From JBBFMJ01 sp037441225 (GTDB taxonomy: Bacteria > Acidobacteriota > Thermoanaerobaculia > UBA2201): DNA of 55,308 bases. The stretch spans positions 1-55,308 of the forward strand of contig JBBISU010000019.1 in assembly GCA_037441225.1 (NCBI GenBank), given 5' to 3'. Shown here piece after piece: positions 34,969-45,400 of this stretch. How positions within the stretch are numbered: the first letter of the stretch is position 1; the number at the start of each line of letters is the position of its first letter. The notes under the pieces are model-generated. The model made no database searches. It was given only the letters and a program-made list of their open reading frames with translations, and was not told the origin of the DNA. A program made the position numbers and the translations under genes.

Positions 34969-37197
34969 ATGTTTTTGGCATTTTTCATTTTTTATTTTTT
35001 CCCAGCTCTTTGCCTTTTGAATAATAAGAAAAGCAAAAATTTAATCTTTTACCTTTTAATTATAAGCCCCCTTATTACATCAATTCTTTCATTGCTTTTA
35101 TTATTCTTTAATCTCTTTGAATTTTGGCTTATCTTCTTTCTTGATTTAATTTTATCAATTTATGGTATATTTAAAAATAAATTTTTTAAAATTTCCTTTA
35201 AAAATATCTTATTCCCAATTTTAATTTCTATCATTGTTTTGCCATTCTTTTTAATTCAAGGCGAGCCCTTTGAAGGTGCATCAGATGCAGGTGTTTATAC
35301 TTCATCAGCCATAAATTTACTTGAAAGAGGAAGATATTATTTAAATTTTGATGAACATCTTCCAAAAGAATTTGAAGAAATTTCAATTAAAGATACAAAT
35401 TATCAATATAATTGGAAAGAGACATACCCGGGTATTATTTTCTTAAAAAACAAATTTGTCCCCCAGTTTTTCCCCCTTTACTCAATCCATCTATCAATTT
35501 TTTATAAAATTTTTAATTTAAAGGGCTTTCTTTTTTGTAATTTTTGGTTTTTCTTCTTATCTCTTTTTGTTTTTTATAAACTATTAAATTTATTTCTGTT
35601 AGAATTTTACTCAAAAATTTCAGCAATTTTATTTTCTTTAAATCCTGGTTTAATTTATTTTATAAAATACCCAACAGCAGAAATTTTTTTATCTTTTTTA
35701 ACTTTGAGTTTCTTCTTATTTTTCTTTTTTGCATTAAAAACAAATAAAGATTTTTTCTTTATTTTATCTTCCCTTTCCCTTTCCCTTGCCCTTACAACAA
35801 AATTTTTATCTTACTTTTTGCTTGCTGGAATTTTTTTGTTTTATTCCTTTTATGAAGAAAGAAAAAAAATCCATAAATTTTTAATCTATTTTTTATTTTC
35901 ATCAGTAATACCTTTAATTTCAATCTTTCTTTATAATTATCCCTATTTTTTAAATCATCTCCTGCCAATTGTAAGAATTAAATATATATTACTAATTATT
36001 TTATTTTCAACCTTATCTTTGATTTTAAAAAATTTTTCTTTTTCAAAAAAGCTTTTAAAAATTTTTCCTTTTTTCCTTTTGGCAATTTCAATTTGGGCAA
36101 CTTTTATCAGGCCAAATAAAATTGAAATTTTTGAAGAAAATAACTTGCTTGAATTCTCCTGGTATTTTGGAATAATTGCATTAAACTTATCTTTCCTTGG
36201 TGCATTTTTTTCATTCTTTAAAAAGAAAAATCTATTTTTTAATATAAATTATTATTTGTTTTTAATTTTAATAATCTTTGGAACAGGAGACAATCCTTTA
36301 CACCCCTTTTCTTTTAGAAGATATATTCCTTTATTTTTACCCCTATCTTCCTTTTATTTTTCTTTCTTTTTAAAAGATTTAAGAATAAAGAATATTTTTT
36401 CAATTTTGATTTTAATTTTATGCCTATTATTTCCTTTATATAAGGGAAAAAATTTGATTTTATCAAAAGAAGGGAAAGGTTTTTTGGGTTTATATTTTAA
36501 AGCAAAGGAAAAGGATTTCTTAGAAAACACACTCTGCACTGCCGATACTTTTTATCTATCTTCTCAATTAAATTTAGTTGGAAGCAAAAAGATTTATCCT
36601 TTGAATTTGGAAGATGAAAAAATCCTTAATAATTTCCAAAAATTTTTAAAAGATAAAGAAAAAATTTATCTCTTTTCTTCCTTAAAATATAATTTTCCAA
36701 AGATCTTTGAAATAGATGGAAAAATAAAGCATATTCAAATGGAAAGAAACAAAATGCCAGAAGAACCTATATATTTATATCCAAAATTTTTTCTTTATGA
36801 AATCAATATAGAAACTTTGAGGAATTATGAGTATATAAGAATTGGTGAAAATGATTTTGGTAAAATTTCAAATTTTTGGGATTTAGAATTTGATGGTGAA
36901 AAATACTTTAAATGGACAAAAAGGGAATGCTTTTTTTATTTAAAATTAAAAAATGAATTATATTTATTGATAGATAAAGGTGGGAATCCAGAAAAGGAAG
37001 TTCCTTTTAGGATTTATTTTGGAGAAAAAATAATTTTTGAAGGGTTTGCAAAAGCTGGCTGGAACTACTACAATTTTTCAATTCCAGAAGATTTAAAGGA
37101 AAAGGAAGTACTTTTAAAGTTTATAACTCACTCTTTTCAGCCATTTCCAGATACAAGGGAACTGGGTTTAAAAATCTCTGAAATTTTTAGTAATTAA
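34969..37197 (+). CDS. GT39-like membrane glycosyltransferase with beta domain
   Basis: A 742-residue integral membrane protein. After two or three helices the first periplasmic loop has EPFEGASDAGVYTSSA, an acidic motif where GT-C enzymes carry the catalytic Asp. Then YPGIIFLKNKFVPQFFPLYS and about ten more helices follow (to ~480). The last ~230 residues are a soluble, beta-type domain ending with RELGLKISEI. The layout suits an ArnT/PMT-like enzyme using polyprenyl-linked sugars on the periplasmic side. No single family can be named with certainty. It stands between the GT2 pair and the GTPase operon, inside a broad glycan region. Confidence 0.68.
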   Translation: MFLAFFIFYFFPALCLLNNKKSKNLIFYLLIISPLITSILSLLLLFFNLFEFWLIFFLDLILSIYGIFKNKFFKISFKNILFPILISIIVLPFFLIQGEPFEGASDAGVYTSSAINLLERGRYYLNFDEHLPKEFEEISIKDTNYQYNWKETYPGIIFLKNKFVPQFFPLYSIHLSIFYKIFNLKGFLFCNFWFFFLSLFVFYKLLNLFLLEFYSKISAILFSLNPGLIYFIKYPTAEIFLSFLTLSFFLFFFFALKTNKDFFFILSSLSLSLALTTKFLSYFLLAGIFLFYSFYEERKKIHKFLIYFLFSSVIPLISIFLYNYPYFLNHLLPIVRIKYILLIILFSTLSLILKNFSFSKKLLKIFPFFLLAISIWATFIRPNKIEIFEENNLLEFSWYFGIIALNLSFLGAFFSFFKKKNLFFNINYYLFLILIIFGTGDNPLHPFSFRRYIPLFLPLSSFYFSFFLKDLRIKNIFSILILILCLLFPLYKGKNLILSKEGKGFLGLYFKAKEKDFLENTLCTADTFYLSSQLNLVGSKKIYPLNLEDEKILNNFQKFLKDKEKIYLFSSLKYNFPKIFEIDGKIKHIQMERNKMPEEPIYLYPKFFLYEINIETLRNYEYIRIGENDFGKISNFWDLEFDGEKYFKWTKRECFFYLKLKNELYLLIDKGGNPEKEVPFRIYFGEKIIFEGFAKAGWNYYNFSIPEDLKEKEVLLKFITHSFQPFPDTRELGLKISEIFSN

Positions 37198-37207
37198 TAT
37201 ATTTTTA

Positions 37208-37216
37208 TGTTAAAAT
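37208..37216 (+). promoter_or_regulatory. Extended -10 (TGT TAAAAT), leaderless type
   Basis: TGTTAAAAT ends seven bases before the ATG at 37224, with no ribosome-binding site. The same nonamer stands before the genes at 40045 and 54299. Confidence 0.65.
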
Positions 37217-37223
37217 AAATTAG

Positions 37224-38396
37224 ATGGTTTTATTTAACTATGCAACCAGAGAAGTAACAGCAAAAATTGTCTATTATGGTCCCGGACTTTGTGGGAAAAC
37301 TACAAATTTAAAATTCATATACGATTCCCTCCCATCAAATTCAAAATCTAAGATGATCTCTCTTGCAACAAATCAAGATAGGACATTATTTTTTGATTTT
37401 TTACCTTTGGAACTTGGAACAATTAAAGGTATGAATGTGCGCCTCCAATTATACACAGTGCCAGGGCAGGTCTATTATAATTCTACAAGGCAACTTGTCT
37501 TAAAAGGGGCAGATGGAGTTATTTTTGTTGCTGATTCACAAGAATTTATGGAGGATGCAAATATTGAATCCTGGAATAATTTGAAAGAAAATTTATTAGC
37601 CCATGGGATAATTTTGAAAAATTTTCCCCACATAATTCAATACAATAAAAGAGATCTTGCAAATATTTTACCTGTTGAATATTTGGATACTAAATTAAAC
37701 GAATATAAAGTTCCTTACTTTGAATCAATTGCAACAACTGGCTATAATGTAGAAGCAACATTGAAAGAGATGACAAAAATAGTTCTTCAAGATTTATTAA
37801 AGAAATATAATATTTCGCCACAGGATGCAATTTTGTCAGAAGAAATTATTTTAATCCCCCAAGAGGTTCAAAAAAAAGCAACAATAACAGTAGGAGGTTC
37901 TATTATGGGTATAGAAGATGAAACATTAAATTCACTATGGGAAAAGGAAGAAGAAAAAGAGACCTTTTCTTTTGAAGGAGAAGAATATGAATTTAAGGAA
38001 ATAAAACAAGAAGAAATTTCTTTTGAAGAAAAAGAACCTTTCCAGGATATTTTTGAAAAAAAAGAAGAAAAGTTACCTTTAGAAAAGCCCCTTGAAGAAG
38101 AAAAAGTTTTATTTGAAAAGCCAATTGAAGAAAAAGAATTGATAATTGGAAAAGATTTAATTGAAAGAAAGGAAGTTAGCCAACAAATTAAAACTGAAGA
38201 AAGTGAGTTAATAATTGAAAGAAATTCTGTTGAAGAACCAATTCCTTTATCCTTTGAAAAAATTGAAAAACAATTGAATATTCCAAAAGAAATTAGGCAA
38301 AAGGACATCTATATTACAATTTCTTTATCAAAAGAAGAGATTGAAAATATTGAAAACTTAGAATTAAATATAAAATTAAAAATAAAAGTAGAATAA
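37224..38396 (+). CDS. MglA-like small GTPase with long acidic C-terminal extension
   Basis: A 390-residue protein. Residues 1-195 are an MglA-type GTPase: P-loop GPGLCGKTT (19-27), the switch-II segment YTVPGQVYYN in place of DxxGQ, ADSQ, and the guanine-recognising NKRD (141-144). MglA proteins set cell polarity and drive gliding or pilus-based motility with a roadblock-type MglB partner. Residues 196-390 are unusual: a 190-residue Glu/Lys-rich, probably disordered stretch ending in a small ordered segment (IYITISLSKEEIENIENLEL). Normal MglA is about 195 residues. No MglB gene is in the window. It starts an operon with a KAS III gene, a uridine-kinase-like gene and a YfhO-like gene. Confidence 0.88.
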   Translation: MVLFNYATREVTAKIVYYGPGLCGKTTNLKFIYDSLPSNSKSKMISLATNQDRTLFFDFLPLELGTIKGMNVRLQLYTVPGQVYYNSTRQLVLKGADGVIFVADSQEFMEDANIESWNNLKENLLAHGIILKNFPHIIQYNKRDLANILPVEYLDTKLNEYKVPYFESIATTGYNVEATLKEMTKIVLQDLLKKYNISPQDAILSEEIILIPQEVQKKATITVGGSIMGIEDETLNSLWEKEEEKETFSFEGEEYEFKEIKQEEISFEEKEPFQDIFEKKEEKLPLEKPLEEEKVLFEKPIEEKELIIGKDLIERKEVSQQIKTEESELIIERNSVEEPIPLSFEKIEKQLNIPKEIRQKDIYITISLSKEEIENIENLELNIKLKIKVE

Positions 38397-38397
38397 T

Positions 38398-39447
38398 ATG
38401 GGAGCCAAAATCTCTGCTTGTGGCATTTATGTCCCTGAAAATACTATAGATAATAACAGCCTTTCTAAATATATGGACACCTCTGATGAATGGATAAGAG
38501 AAAGAACTGGAATCATAAAAAGACATTTTGCAAGCCCTGAGGAATCCACAATCGATTTAGCTTACAAAGCAGCATTAAACTTAATTGAAGAAAGCAAAAT
38601 AGCTCCTTCAACAATTGACTATATTATTTTTGCAACAATGACACCTGATTGTTATTTCCCTGGCTCTTCCCCCTTCTTTCAAAGAAAACTTAAATTAAAA
38701 TCTGTCCCCTGCCTTGATATAAGGGGAAAATGTGCTGGTTTTTTATTTGGAATGCAGCTGGCAAATTCTTTATTATTTTCTGAAAATTATAAAAAGATAC
38801 TTTTGATTGGTGCAGAAATCCATACCTGTCTTTTCCCTTTTGAACCATTAAAACCAATCCTTGAAAAAACCTTTGAAGAAATTAGCAAGGAAAATTTTGA
38901 ATTAAATTCAAAATACAGGGATAGAATGGTTTTATTTGGAGATAGCGCAGGATGCTTTTTACTTGAAAAAAACGAAAAAGGTGGAATAATTGATTCAATA
39001 ATTTATACAGATGGAAATTTAGCCGAAAAATTGATTATAAAAGCAGGTGGAAGCCTTAGAAGACCCTTCTTTAGTCCAAAAGATTATAATAATGAAGATA
39101 TAATTCCCGTCTTAGAAGGAAGAGAGGTCTTTAAATTAGCAGTTACATTGATGCCAAATGTAGTAATGGAAATTTTGGAAAAAAATGGTTATTCAATAGA
39201 TGATTTAAATCTTTTAATAATGCATCAAGCAAATTTAAGAATAAATGAAGCAGTTCAAATAAAATTAGGGCTGCCAGATAAAAAGATTTTCAACAATATA
39301 CAAAAATATGGAAATACAACTGCTGCGACAATTCCTTTGGTTTATTATGAAGCAAAAAAGGAAGGAAAAATAAAAGAAGGAGATTTAATTTGTTTTGTTG
39401 CCCTTGGAAGTGGCCTTCACTGGGGAGCATTGCTTTATAGAGCATAA
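38398..39447 (+). CDS. fabH: 3-oxoacyl-ACP synthase III (KAS III/FabH type)
   Basis: A 349-residue thiolase-fold condensing enzyme with the full triad: C112 (RGKCAGF), H276 (MHQANLR) and N306 (YGNTTAA). The N-terminus has TSDEWIRERTGI, typical of FabH. An insert near 140-165 (PFEPLKPILEKTF) and the changed loop after C112 are slightly unusual. FabH starts fatty-acid synthesis from acyl-CoA and malonyl-ACP; related enzymes make other head groups. It begins one base after the GTPase gene and is overlapped by the kinase gene. Linked fatty-acid genes are absent, so a special role (for example in lipid-anchor synthesis) remains open. Confidence 0.88.
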   Translation: MGAKISACGIYVPENTIDNNSLSKYMDTSDEWIRERTGIIKRHFASPEESTIDLAYKAALNLIEESKIAPSTIDYIIFATMTPDCYFPGSSPFFQRKLKLKSVPCLDIRGKCAGFLFGMQLANSLLFSENYKKILLIGAEIHTCLFPFEPLKPILEKTFEEISKENFELNSKYRDRMVLFGDSAGCFLLEKNEKGGIIDSIIYTDGNLAEKLIIKAGGSLRRPFFSPKDYNNEDIIPVLEGREVFKLAVTLMPNVVMEILEKNGYSIDDLNLLIMHQANLRINEAVQIKLGLPDKKIFNNIQKYGNTTAATIPLVYYEAKKEGKIKEGDLICFVALGSGLHWGALLYRA

Positions 39448-40048
39448 ACCTTATCTTTTAGGAATTTGTGGACCCACTTGCTCAGGCAAGACAATAATTT
39501 CAAAAAAATTATTAAAAATTTTTAAAGAAAAAAAACCTTATCTTTTTTCTATAGATATGTATTATAAAAGTTTATCAGAAGGTTTAAATCCTGAAGATTA
39601 CAATTTTGATTCACCAAAAGCCATTGATTTTCCTCTTCTTTTTAAAAATTTAAAACTTTTAATCATGGAAAAAACTTTTTTCGAACCTGTGTATGATTTC
39701 AAAACCCATAAAAGAATTTCTTATAAAAAAATAAAAAAAGAGCCAAAATTGATTATAATTGAAGGGATTTTTCTTTTTTGCTTTAAAAAATTAAGAGAAA
39801 TTTTGAATTATAAAGTTTATCTTGAAGCAACAGAAGAAGATATTTTAAAAAGGAGGATAAAAAGAGACCAAGCTTTAAGGGGCTCAAGCCCTGAATTTGT
39901 AAAAAAACAAATGGAAAAATTTGTTTTTGAAGGAAATAAAAAATATGTAGAAAAATATAAAACATATTCTGATCTGATTTTGCCTTCAAATCTTTCAATT
40001 AATGAAAAATTAAAATTAATATTAAATTTTGTTAAAATATCTAAATGA
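39395..40048 (+). CDS. udk: Uridine kinase-like P-loop kinase
   Basis: A P-loop phosphotransferase of up to 217 residues: Walker A GPTCSGKT, SIDMYYKSL followed by NFDSPKAIDF, IIEGIFLF, and the lid RRIKRDQALRG. These are uridine kinase/phosphoribulokinase-family marks; the enzyme would phosphorylate uridine or cytidine for pyrimidine salvage. The start is unclear. The conserved domain begins at about 39443, inside the end of the KAS III gene. Available starts are TTG 39395, GTG 39410 or a non-standard ATA 39437 that has GGGGAG nine bases upstream. Its stop overlaps the next ATG (ATGA). Confidence 0.78.
   Translation: MLPLEVAFTGEHCFIEHKPYLLGICGPTCSGKTIISKKLLKIFKEKKPYLFSIDMYYKSLSEGLNPEDYNFDSPKAIDFPLLFKNLKLLIMEKTFFEPVYDFKTHKRISYKKIKKEPKLIIIEGIFLFCFKKLREILNYKVYLEATEEDILKRRIKRDQALRGSSPEFVKKQMEKFVFEGNKKYVEKYKTYSDLILPSNLSINEKLKLILNFVKISK
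40030..40038 (+). promoter_or_regulatory. Extended -10 (TGT TAAAAT) inside the kinase gene end
   Basis: TGTTAAAAT ends six bases before the ATG at 40045. The YfhO-like gene can thus be read from its own leaderless promoter as well as from the operon. Confidence 0.55.
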
Positions 40049-42447
40049 AATTAAAAGAAAATCTTCCCTTTATTTTTCCAATTCTTTTTTCAGCTGTTGT
40101 GATTTATTATCCAATAGTTTTTGGTTTCCTTATATCTCCAAATGATATTTTCTTCCATTATGACCCCTGGAGATATGGCTCTTTTGAATATGCTTCCTTA
40201 AACCCCACATTAAATGATCCTGCAACATCCTATTGGACAAAAGCATTTCTTTTTAAAAAAGAATCAAAAAGTTTATTTTTCAACCCTTACATTGCCTCTG
40301 GCTTTCCAGGTGCTTTGGATTTATTTTCAGGAATTTTAAACCCTTTTGTTTTGATTCCTATAATTTTTCCAATAGAATTTTTCTTCAGTATAATGGTCTT
40401 CCTTAAAATACTTATTTCTTATACTGGAATGTATTTGTTTTTAAAAACCTTTAATTTAAATCCCTGGAGCTGTGCTTTTGGTGGAATTTCTTATTCTTTC
40501 TTTGGCCAAAATTTAGTATGGCTTTTATGGCCCCAAACAAATATTTCATCTCTTTTTCCCTGGTTTTTTTATTCTTTAAGAATCAAAAATAAAGGATTAA
40601 GATTCTTTGTTTTATACCTCTTATTTCTTTTTTCTTTAACTGGTGGTTATCCACCCTATGTCTTAATATTTTTTTATTTTTTTCTTTCCTATTTAATCTT
40701 TTCAGAAATTAAAAATATTTTTTTTAAATTTAAAGTTTTAATATTTCCATTTATTTTTGCTTTTATAACTTTGTCTCCTTTTTTATATATAACATATTAT
40801 GATTTAAAGGAATCAAAACGCCTTGAGGCAAGAGAAAAATTAGGAGAATTAGAAGAACCTTTTCAATTAAAAAGTTTAATTTTATTTTTCTCTCCATATA
40901 AATTTGGAACTCCACAGGACTTTTCTTTAAAAGCAAAAGAAGGTTTTTATTCTCTTTGCTTTTATTTTGGAATTTTTGGTTTATTTTTCCTTCCTTTTGG
41001 CTTTTTATCAATAAAATATCCAGAAAAAAGATTTTTTATCCTCTCTATAATTTTTTTTATTTTAATCTTTTATTTTAATTCACCTTTAAGAAAACTAACT
41101 TTAAAACTTCCTTACCTTTCCTATTCTCAATTTTCAAGGATAACAATTTTATTTGGCTTTTCCTTATCAATTGTATCTTCTTTTGGTCTTGAATGGCTTA
41201 TTAAATCTTTAAAATTTAAAAGAATTTTACCCTTAATTTGCATAATTTCTTCAATTGAATTGGCATTTTTTGCTTCTAAATTTTTATCCTATCAAAAATT
41301 TGAAAAAATAAAGCCTGAGATTACACCATCTCTCTCTTTTCTTAAAGAAAAAATAAAAGATACGCCTTACAGAGTTTGTGGTTTTTACGATTCCCTCTGG
41401 CCCAACTCTTCTGAATATACAAGAATTCCTGATATAAGATCACATTTTTCATCTGAAAACTGGTACAGGGAATTTTTATCTTTAGCAGATCCAAATGTTT
41501 CAAAAAAAATGGGAACCTTTTTGCTCCTCTGGGATTTTAATGCCATAAATAGCCCTGTTTTTTCTTTCCTTTTTGTAAAATATATAACAGAACCACCTTT
41601 TATAAATACAATAAATCCAAAAATTGAAGAAAAGAAATATATTGAAATACCAGAAAAATTTATGGAGATCCCACGAAGTGGTATTAAAAGAAAAATTCAA
41701 TTTGAAGGAGTACCATACTTAATTGAATTTTATTTAAAAGATATAAAATCAAAGGTTCACTTAAATATCTATGAAGAATTTTCGCAAAGAATTTTAGAAA
41801 AATATTATTTAAAAGAAAAAGATGGTATATTTTATGTTTTAATTGAAAAACCCTGGGAATACAATTTTGCAAGGGCTATTTTTGAAATAGTAACAGAAGA
41901 ATCTGGAAAAATAGGGTTGAAGGGTGAAAATTTTTGCTTAAATATTTTCTATAGCCCTTATATAAAAGTTTATGAAAACAAGGATTTAAAAATTTTTGAA
42001 AATAGAAATGTTGATGAACCAGTTATTTTAACTTTTGATGTAAAGGAAGGTTTTCCAGTAAGGGAAGAAAATTTCCATTATTTTTCTTATTTTTCAAAAG
42101 AGGATTTCAAAGAAATAGATGGTTTTATTAAAAATACCAAAGGCAAGTCAAAAATAGGGAAGGTATCTATTCAAAATTTATCATTATATGGAGGAGATTT
42201 TAAAATTTCAACTAAAACAAATTCTGTTTTGGTTTTGCCTTTCAAGTATAATCCTTTTTGGGCTGAAGCAATTTTAGATGGTGAAAAGGTGAAAATTTAC
42301 AAGGCAAATGGTTGTATGTCTTCTGTCTTGATACCAGAAGGAGAACATTTTTTAAGTTTTGACTTTGGCAAAAAATTTATTCCTTATATTTTTATTTCTC
42401 TATTTATACTTTCAACTTCAATTGTGATATTTTTAATTTTATTATAA
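40045..42447 (+). CDS. YfhO-like multi-pass membrane protein
   Basis: An 800-residue membrane protein of the YfhO type. The first periplasmic loop has NDIFFHYDPWRYGSF and NPYIASGFPGALDLFSG. About 12 helices extend to ~405, and one more lies at the C-terminus (780-798). Between them is a ~370-residue soluble region ending in the beta domain (PFKYNPFWAEAILDGEKVKIYKANG, then VLIPEGEHFLSFDF) seen at the end of YfhO proteins. The other family member at 31081 is shorter. These GT-C-like proteins add sugars to lipid carriers or envelope polymers. It is last in the GTPase operon and is followed by a strong terminator. Confidence 0.82.
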   Translation: MKLKENLPFIFPILFSAVVIYYPIVFGFLISPNDIFFHYDPWRYGSFEYASLNPTLNDPATSYWTKAFLFKKESKSLFFNPYIASGFPGALDLFSGILNPFVLIPIIFPIEFFFSIMVFLKILISYTGMYLFLKTFNLNPWSCAFGGISYSFFGQNLVWLLWPQTNISSLFPWFFYSLRIKNKGLRFFVLYLLFLFSLTGGYPPYVLIFFYFFLSYLIFSEIKNIFFKFKVLIFPFIFAFITLSPFLYITYYDLKESKRLEAREKLGELEEPFQLKSLILFFSPYKFGTPQDFSLKAKEGFYSLCFYFGIFGLFFLPFGFLSIKYPEKRFFILSIIFFILIFYFNSPLRKLTLKLPYLSYSQFSRITILFGFSLSIVSSFGLEWLIKSLKFKRILPLICIISSIELAFFASKFLSYQKFEKIKPEITPSLSFLKEKIKDTPYRVCGFYDSLWPNSSEYTRIPDIRSHFSSENWYREFLSLADPNVSKKMGTFLLLWDFNAINSPVFSFLFVKYITEPPFINTINPKIEEKKYIEIPEKFMEIPRSGIKRKIQFEGVPYLIEFYLKDIKSKVHLNIYEEFSQRILEKYYLKEKDGIFYVLIEKPWEYNFARAIFEIVTEESGKIGLKGENFCLNIFYSPYIKVYENKDLKIFENRNVDEPVILTFDVKEGFPVREENFHYFSYFSKEDFKEIDGFIKNTKGKSKIGKVSIQNLSLYGGDFKISTKTNSVLVLPFKYNPFWAEAILDGEKVKIYKANGCMSSVLIPEGEHFLSFDFGKKFIPYIFISLFILSTSIVIFLILL

Positions 42448-42448
42448 A

Positions 42449-42479
42449 AAAAGGGGTGGCTTTTAAAGCCACCCCTTTT
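42449..42479. terminator. Bidirectional intrinsic terminator
   Basis: Inverted repeat AAAAGGGGTGGCT / AGCCACCCCTTTT (42449-42461 and 42467-42479) with a 5-base loop, between convergent genes that end at 42447 and 42500. Confidence 0.92.
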
Positions 42480-42499
42480 ATATCTTTTGGGATTTCCAA

Positions 42500-45400
42500 T
42501 TATTGACCAATTACATAAATTGCATCACCTGTGTAATTATCAACAACAGAACCATAAACAAGGACAGATCCATTTCCAGAAAGCACCTTCACCTTTGCAT
42601 ATCCATTATTTACATTGCCAATATTGAAGATTTCAAAAATCCTATTTATCTGCTTAAACTCATTTCCAGATAAATTAAACATACCACTTGCAAGTTCATT
42701 TCCATCAGAAGAATATAATTTTATTTCAACTGTTGCAGGGCTACCAGTGATTTCAGAAATGCCAATGTTTGTTCTGAAAGATTCATTTGATGCAAGGTGC
42801 AATATGTATTGTTCTTGATTAATTCCTATTGCTCCCTGGATAAGTGTAGATGGTACAAATTGTCCATAGGTCATATTTTCTTCCATTGATGTATAAATTC
42901 TTGATGTAGCAAGGACTCCTTCTGGGGCAATAATCTGGACTTCCCCTACATTATCAGTTAATCCAAAAAATTGTTCGATTAAATCATTTGTATAAATTAT
43001 ATTTTTCCCTTCTACTTCAACTGTCTTAGTATAAAGGTTTCCTTTTTCAACAAAATTAATGGTTACATCTTGTGCCTCTTCCTTTGGATTAAATATCCTT
43101 AAATCACTCTTCCAGAAAGTTCCTCTATCTCCTTCCTTATTAGCTGCAACGGCAATTGATTGGTTTTGCAAATTCCCTTCTTCTTTTAAAAGAGGAACAA
43201 AGATTGCATCATTTGAGTAATTATCCACAACAGAAGCATAAGCAAACAAGGCACCATCTCCATTAATTTTAATTTCAGCCCTTGCAGATGATTTAAAACC
43301 AGAGATACCTAAATTATTAAAGATATCATTTACTTGTAAAAATCCTTTTGGTTGTAAATTATAACTACCGCTTCCTAAGAGATTATTTTCATTATCATAA
43401 ATATTAATTAAAGCTTCCACAGGTTCTCCCTTCACTTCCATAAATCCAACATTTGTCCTAAAAGAAATAGAATTTATTAAGTGGAATATATGACCTACTT
43501 CATTCTGCCTTACAAAATAACTACTATCTTTTCCAATAGCACTGCTTACATCATAGCCCTTTACAAACTGCCCATAAGTTCCTAATTCAGTCCTATTATA
43601 AGTCCTTGCAGTAGAAATTGAGTTCCCATTGGATACAATTTGTATTCCACCTACTATATGGCTTAAGCCAAAGGTATTTTTTACTATGTCATTGAAAATT
43701 GCAAGTTTCTTTGGTTCAATTGTTCCTTTGAACTGATATGGTGTTTGAGTTCCATCTGTATCAGGTGGTATAAAGTACATTGTATAACTTATTGTTTTTT
43801 CTGTTGGATTAAAGATTTGAACATCTGTTTTCCAGAGTGAAGACCTGGCACCCTCTGCACTTGCAACAGCTGGAATTATTGTATTATATTCCTCAACAGG
43901 TGGAGCACCTGCTGTTGTAAAATGCCAAGCTTCACTGGAAGCATTTCCACAACTATTTACTGCATTTATAACCCAGTAATAAGTTGTACCTTCTTCTAAG
44001 TTTGAAACAACAAAAGATGTTCCAGTTGTTGTTCCTATAAGGTCTAAATAACCAACCATTTTGCCTAAATAAACCTCATAATAATCTGCACCAGAACCAG
44101 ACCAGACCAACTCAATTGGTGGAATTAAATCAGTTGAGCCATTTGGAGGAGATATGAGTTGTGGAGGATCTGGTGGAATGCAACCTGTCTCTGTTGTAAA
44201 AGACCATGTTGAAGAGGAAGTAGTTCCACAAGCATTAACTGCTTCTACCCTCCAGTAATAAGTTGTACTTTGAGAAAGGGATGGAATTGTAAACTGGCTT
44301 GATAATATATTTGATTGATAAAGAAGAGGTGTTGGGTTTGTACCAAAATATAAATTATAAGATGTAGCACCTGATGAATCCTGCCAATCAAGTAAAACAT
44401 TTGCTGTAGGTATACCAGTTGTTCCATTTGGAGGAGAAATTAGATTAAAAGCACCTGGTACTGGGCAAACCGTTGTAAAAGACCAAACTGCCGATGAGGT
44501 TGTTCCACAAATATTTACTGCATCCACATACCAATAATAAGTAGTATTCTGTGAAAGGGATGGTACTGTTATTTGACTTGTGGCAAGTCCGACTTGATAA
44601 AGAGGTGGGGGAATTGTTTGGCCTAAATAGAAATTATAAGATGTAGCGCCAGCTGAATCATCCCAGTCAAATAAGACATTTGTTAAAGGAACATTTGTTG
44701 AAAGATCTGGAGGTGTAATTAAATTAAAGGGATCTGGCAATGGACAGGAACAAACATTACATACAGGAGTTGTTACGGAAATATAAACATTGTCTATACG
44801 CCAGTACCAATCCCAAGCAGGTGTGAAAAAATGAAATTTTATTTGAATTGTTTGCCCAATGTAAGGTGTTAAATCAATTGTAACATGGTGCCCTGTTGAA
44901 GGATCATCTATTGTTTCATACCTTAAATTTGTCCAAGTTGCACCACCATCTATTGAAATATCTGTCCAAGCATCTCCATTTCCTAAATAGTCCTGGAAAT
45001 TGCAGTCATAATCAAGTATTGCACTTGCATAGCCAGAAAGATTAATTAGTGGAGTTATCATAGAAGTATCCATTCCACCACCACAGGCATCTGAATCTGC
45101 ATCTGCTGCTTCACCTGCACCACCTGTATCATTTGTAGCACCCCAGTATGCAGTTGACCGCCATACATCACAAGACCAACCAGGTTGTTCATCTACAATT
45201 GTCCAACCAAGAGGTGGCCAACTTTCAAATTCTTCAGAAAGAAGGTATATAACAGGACCAGAACCACCTACATTTATTTGAAATGTATCAACCCAGCTTC
45301 CTTCATTTGAAGTTATGTTTAAAGTAAAATCAATTGTTGTCCCACAGGGAATTGTTTCACTTAAGTAAACCTCAAAAGGAGTTGCAGGTGGTGCAAAAGA

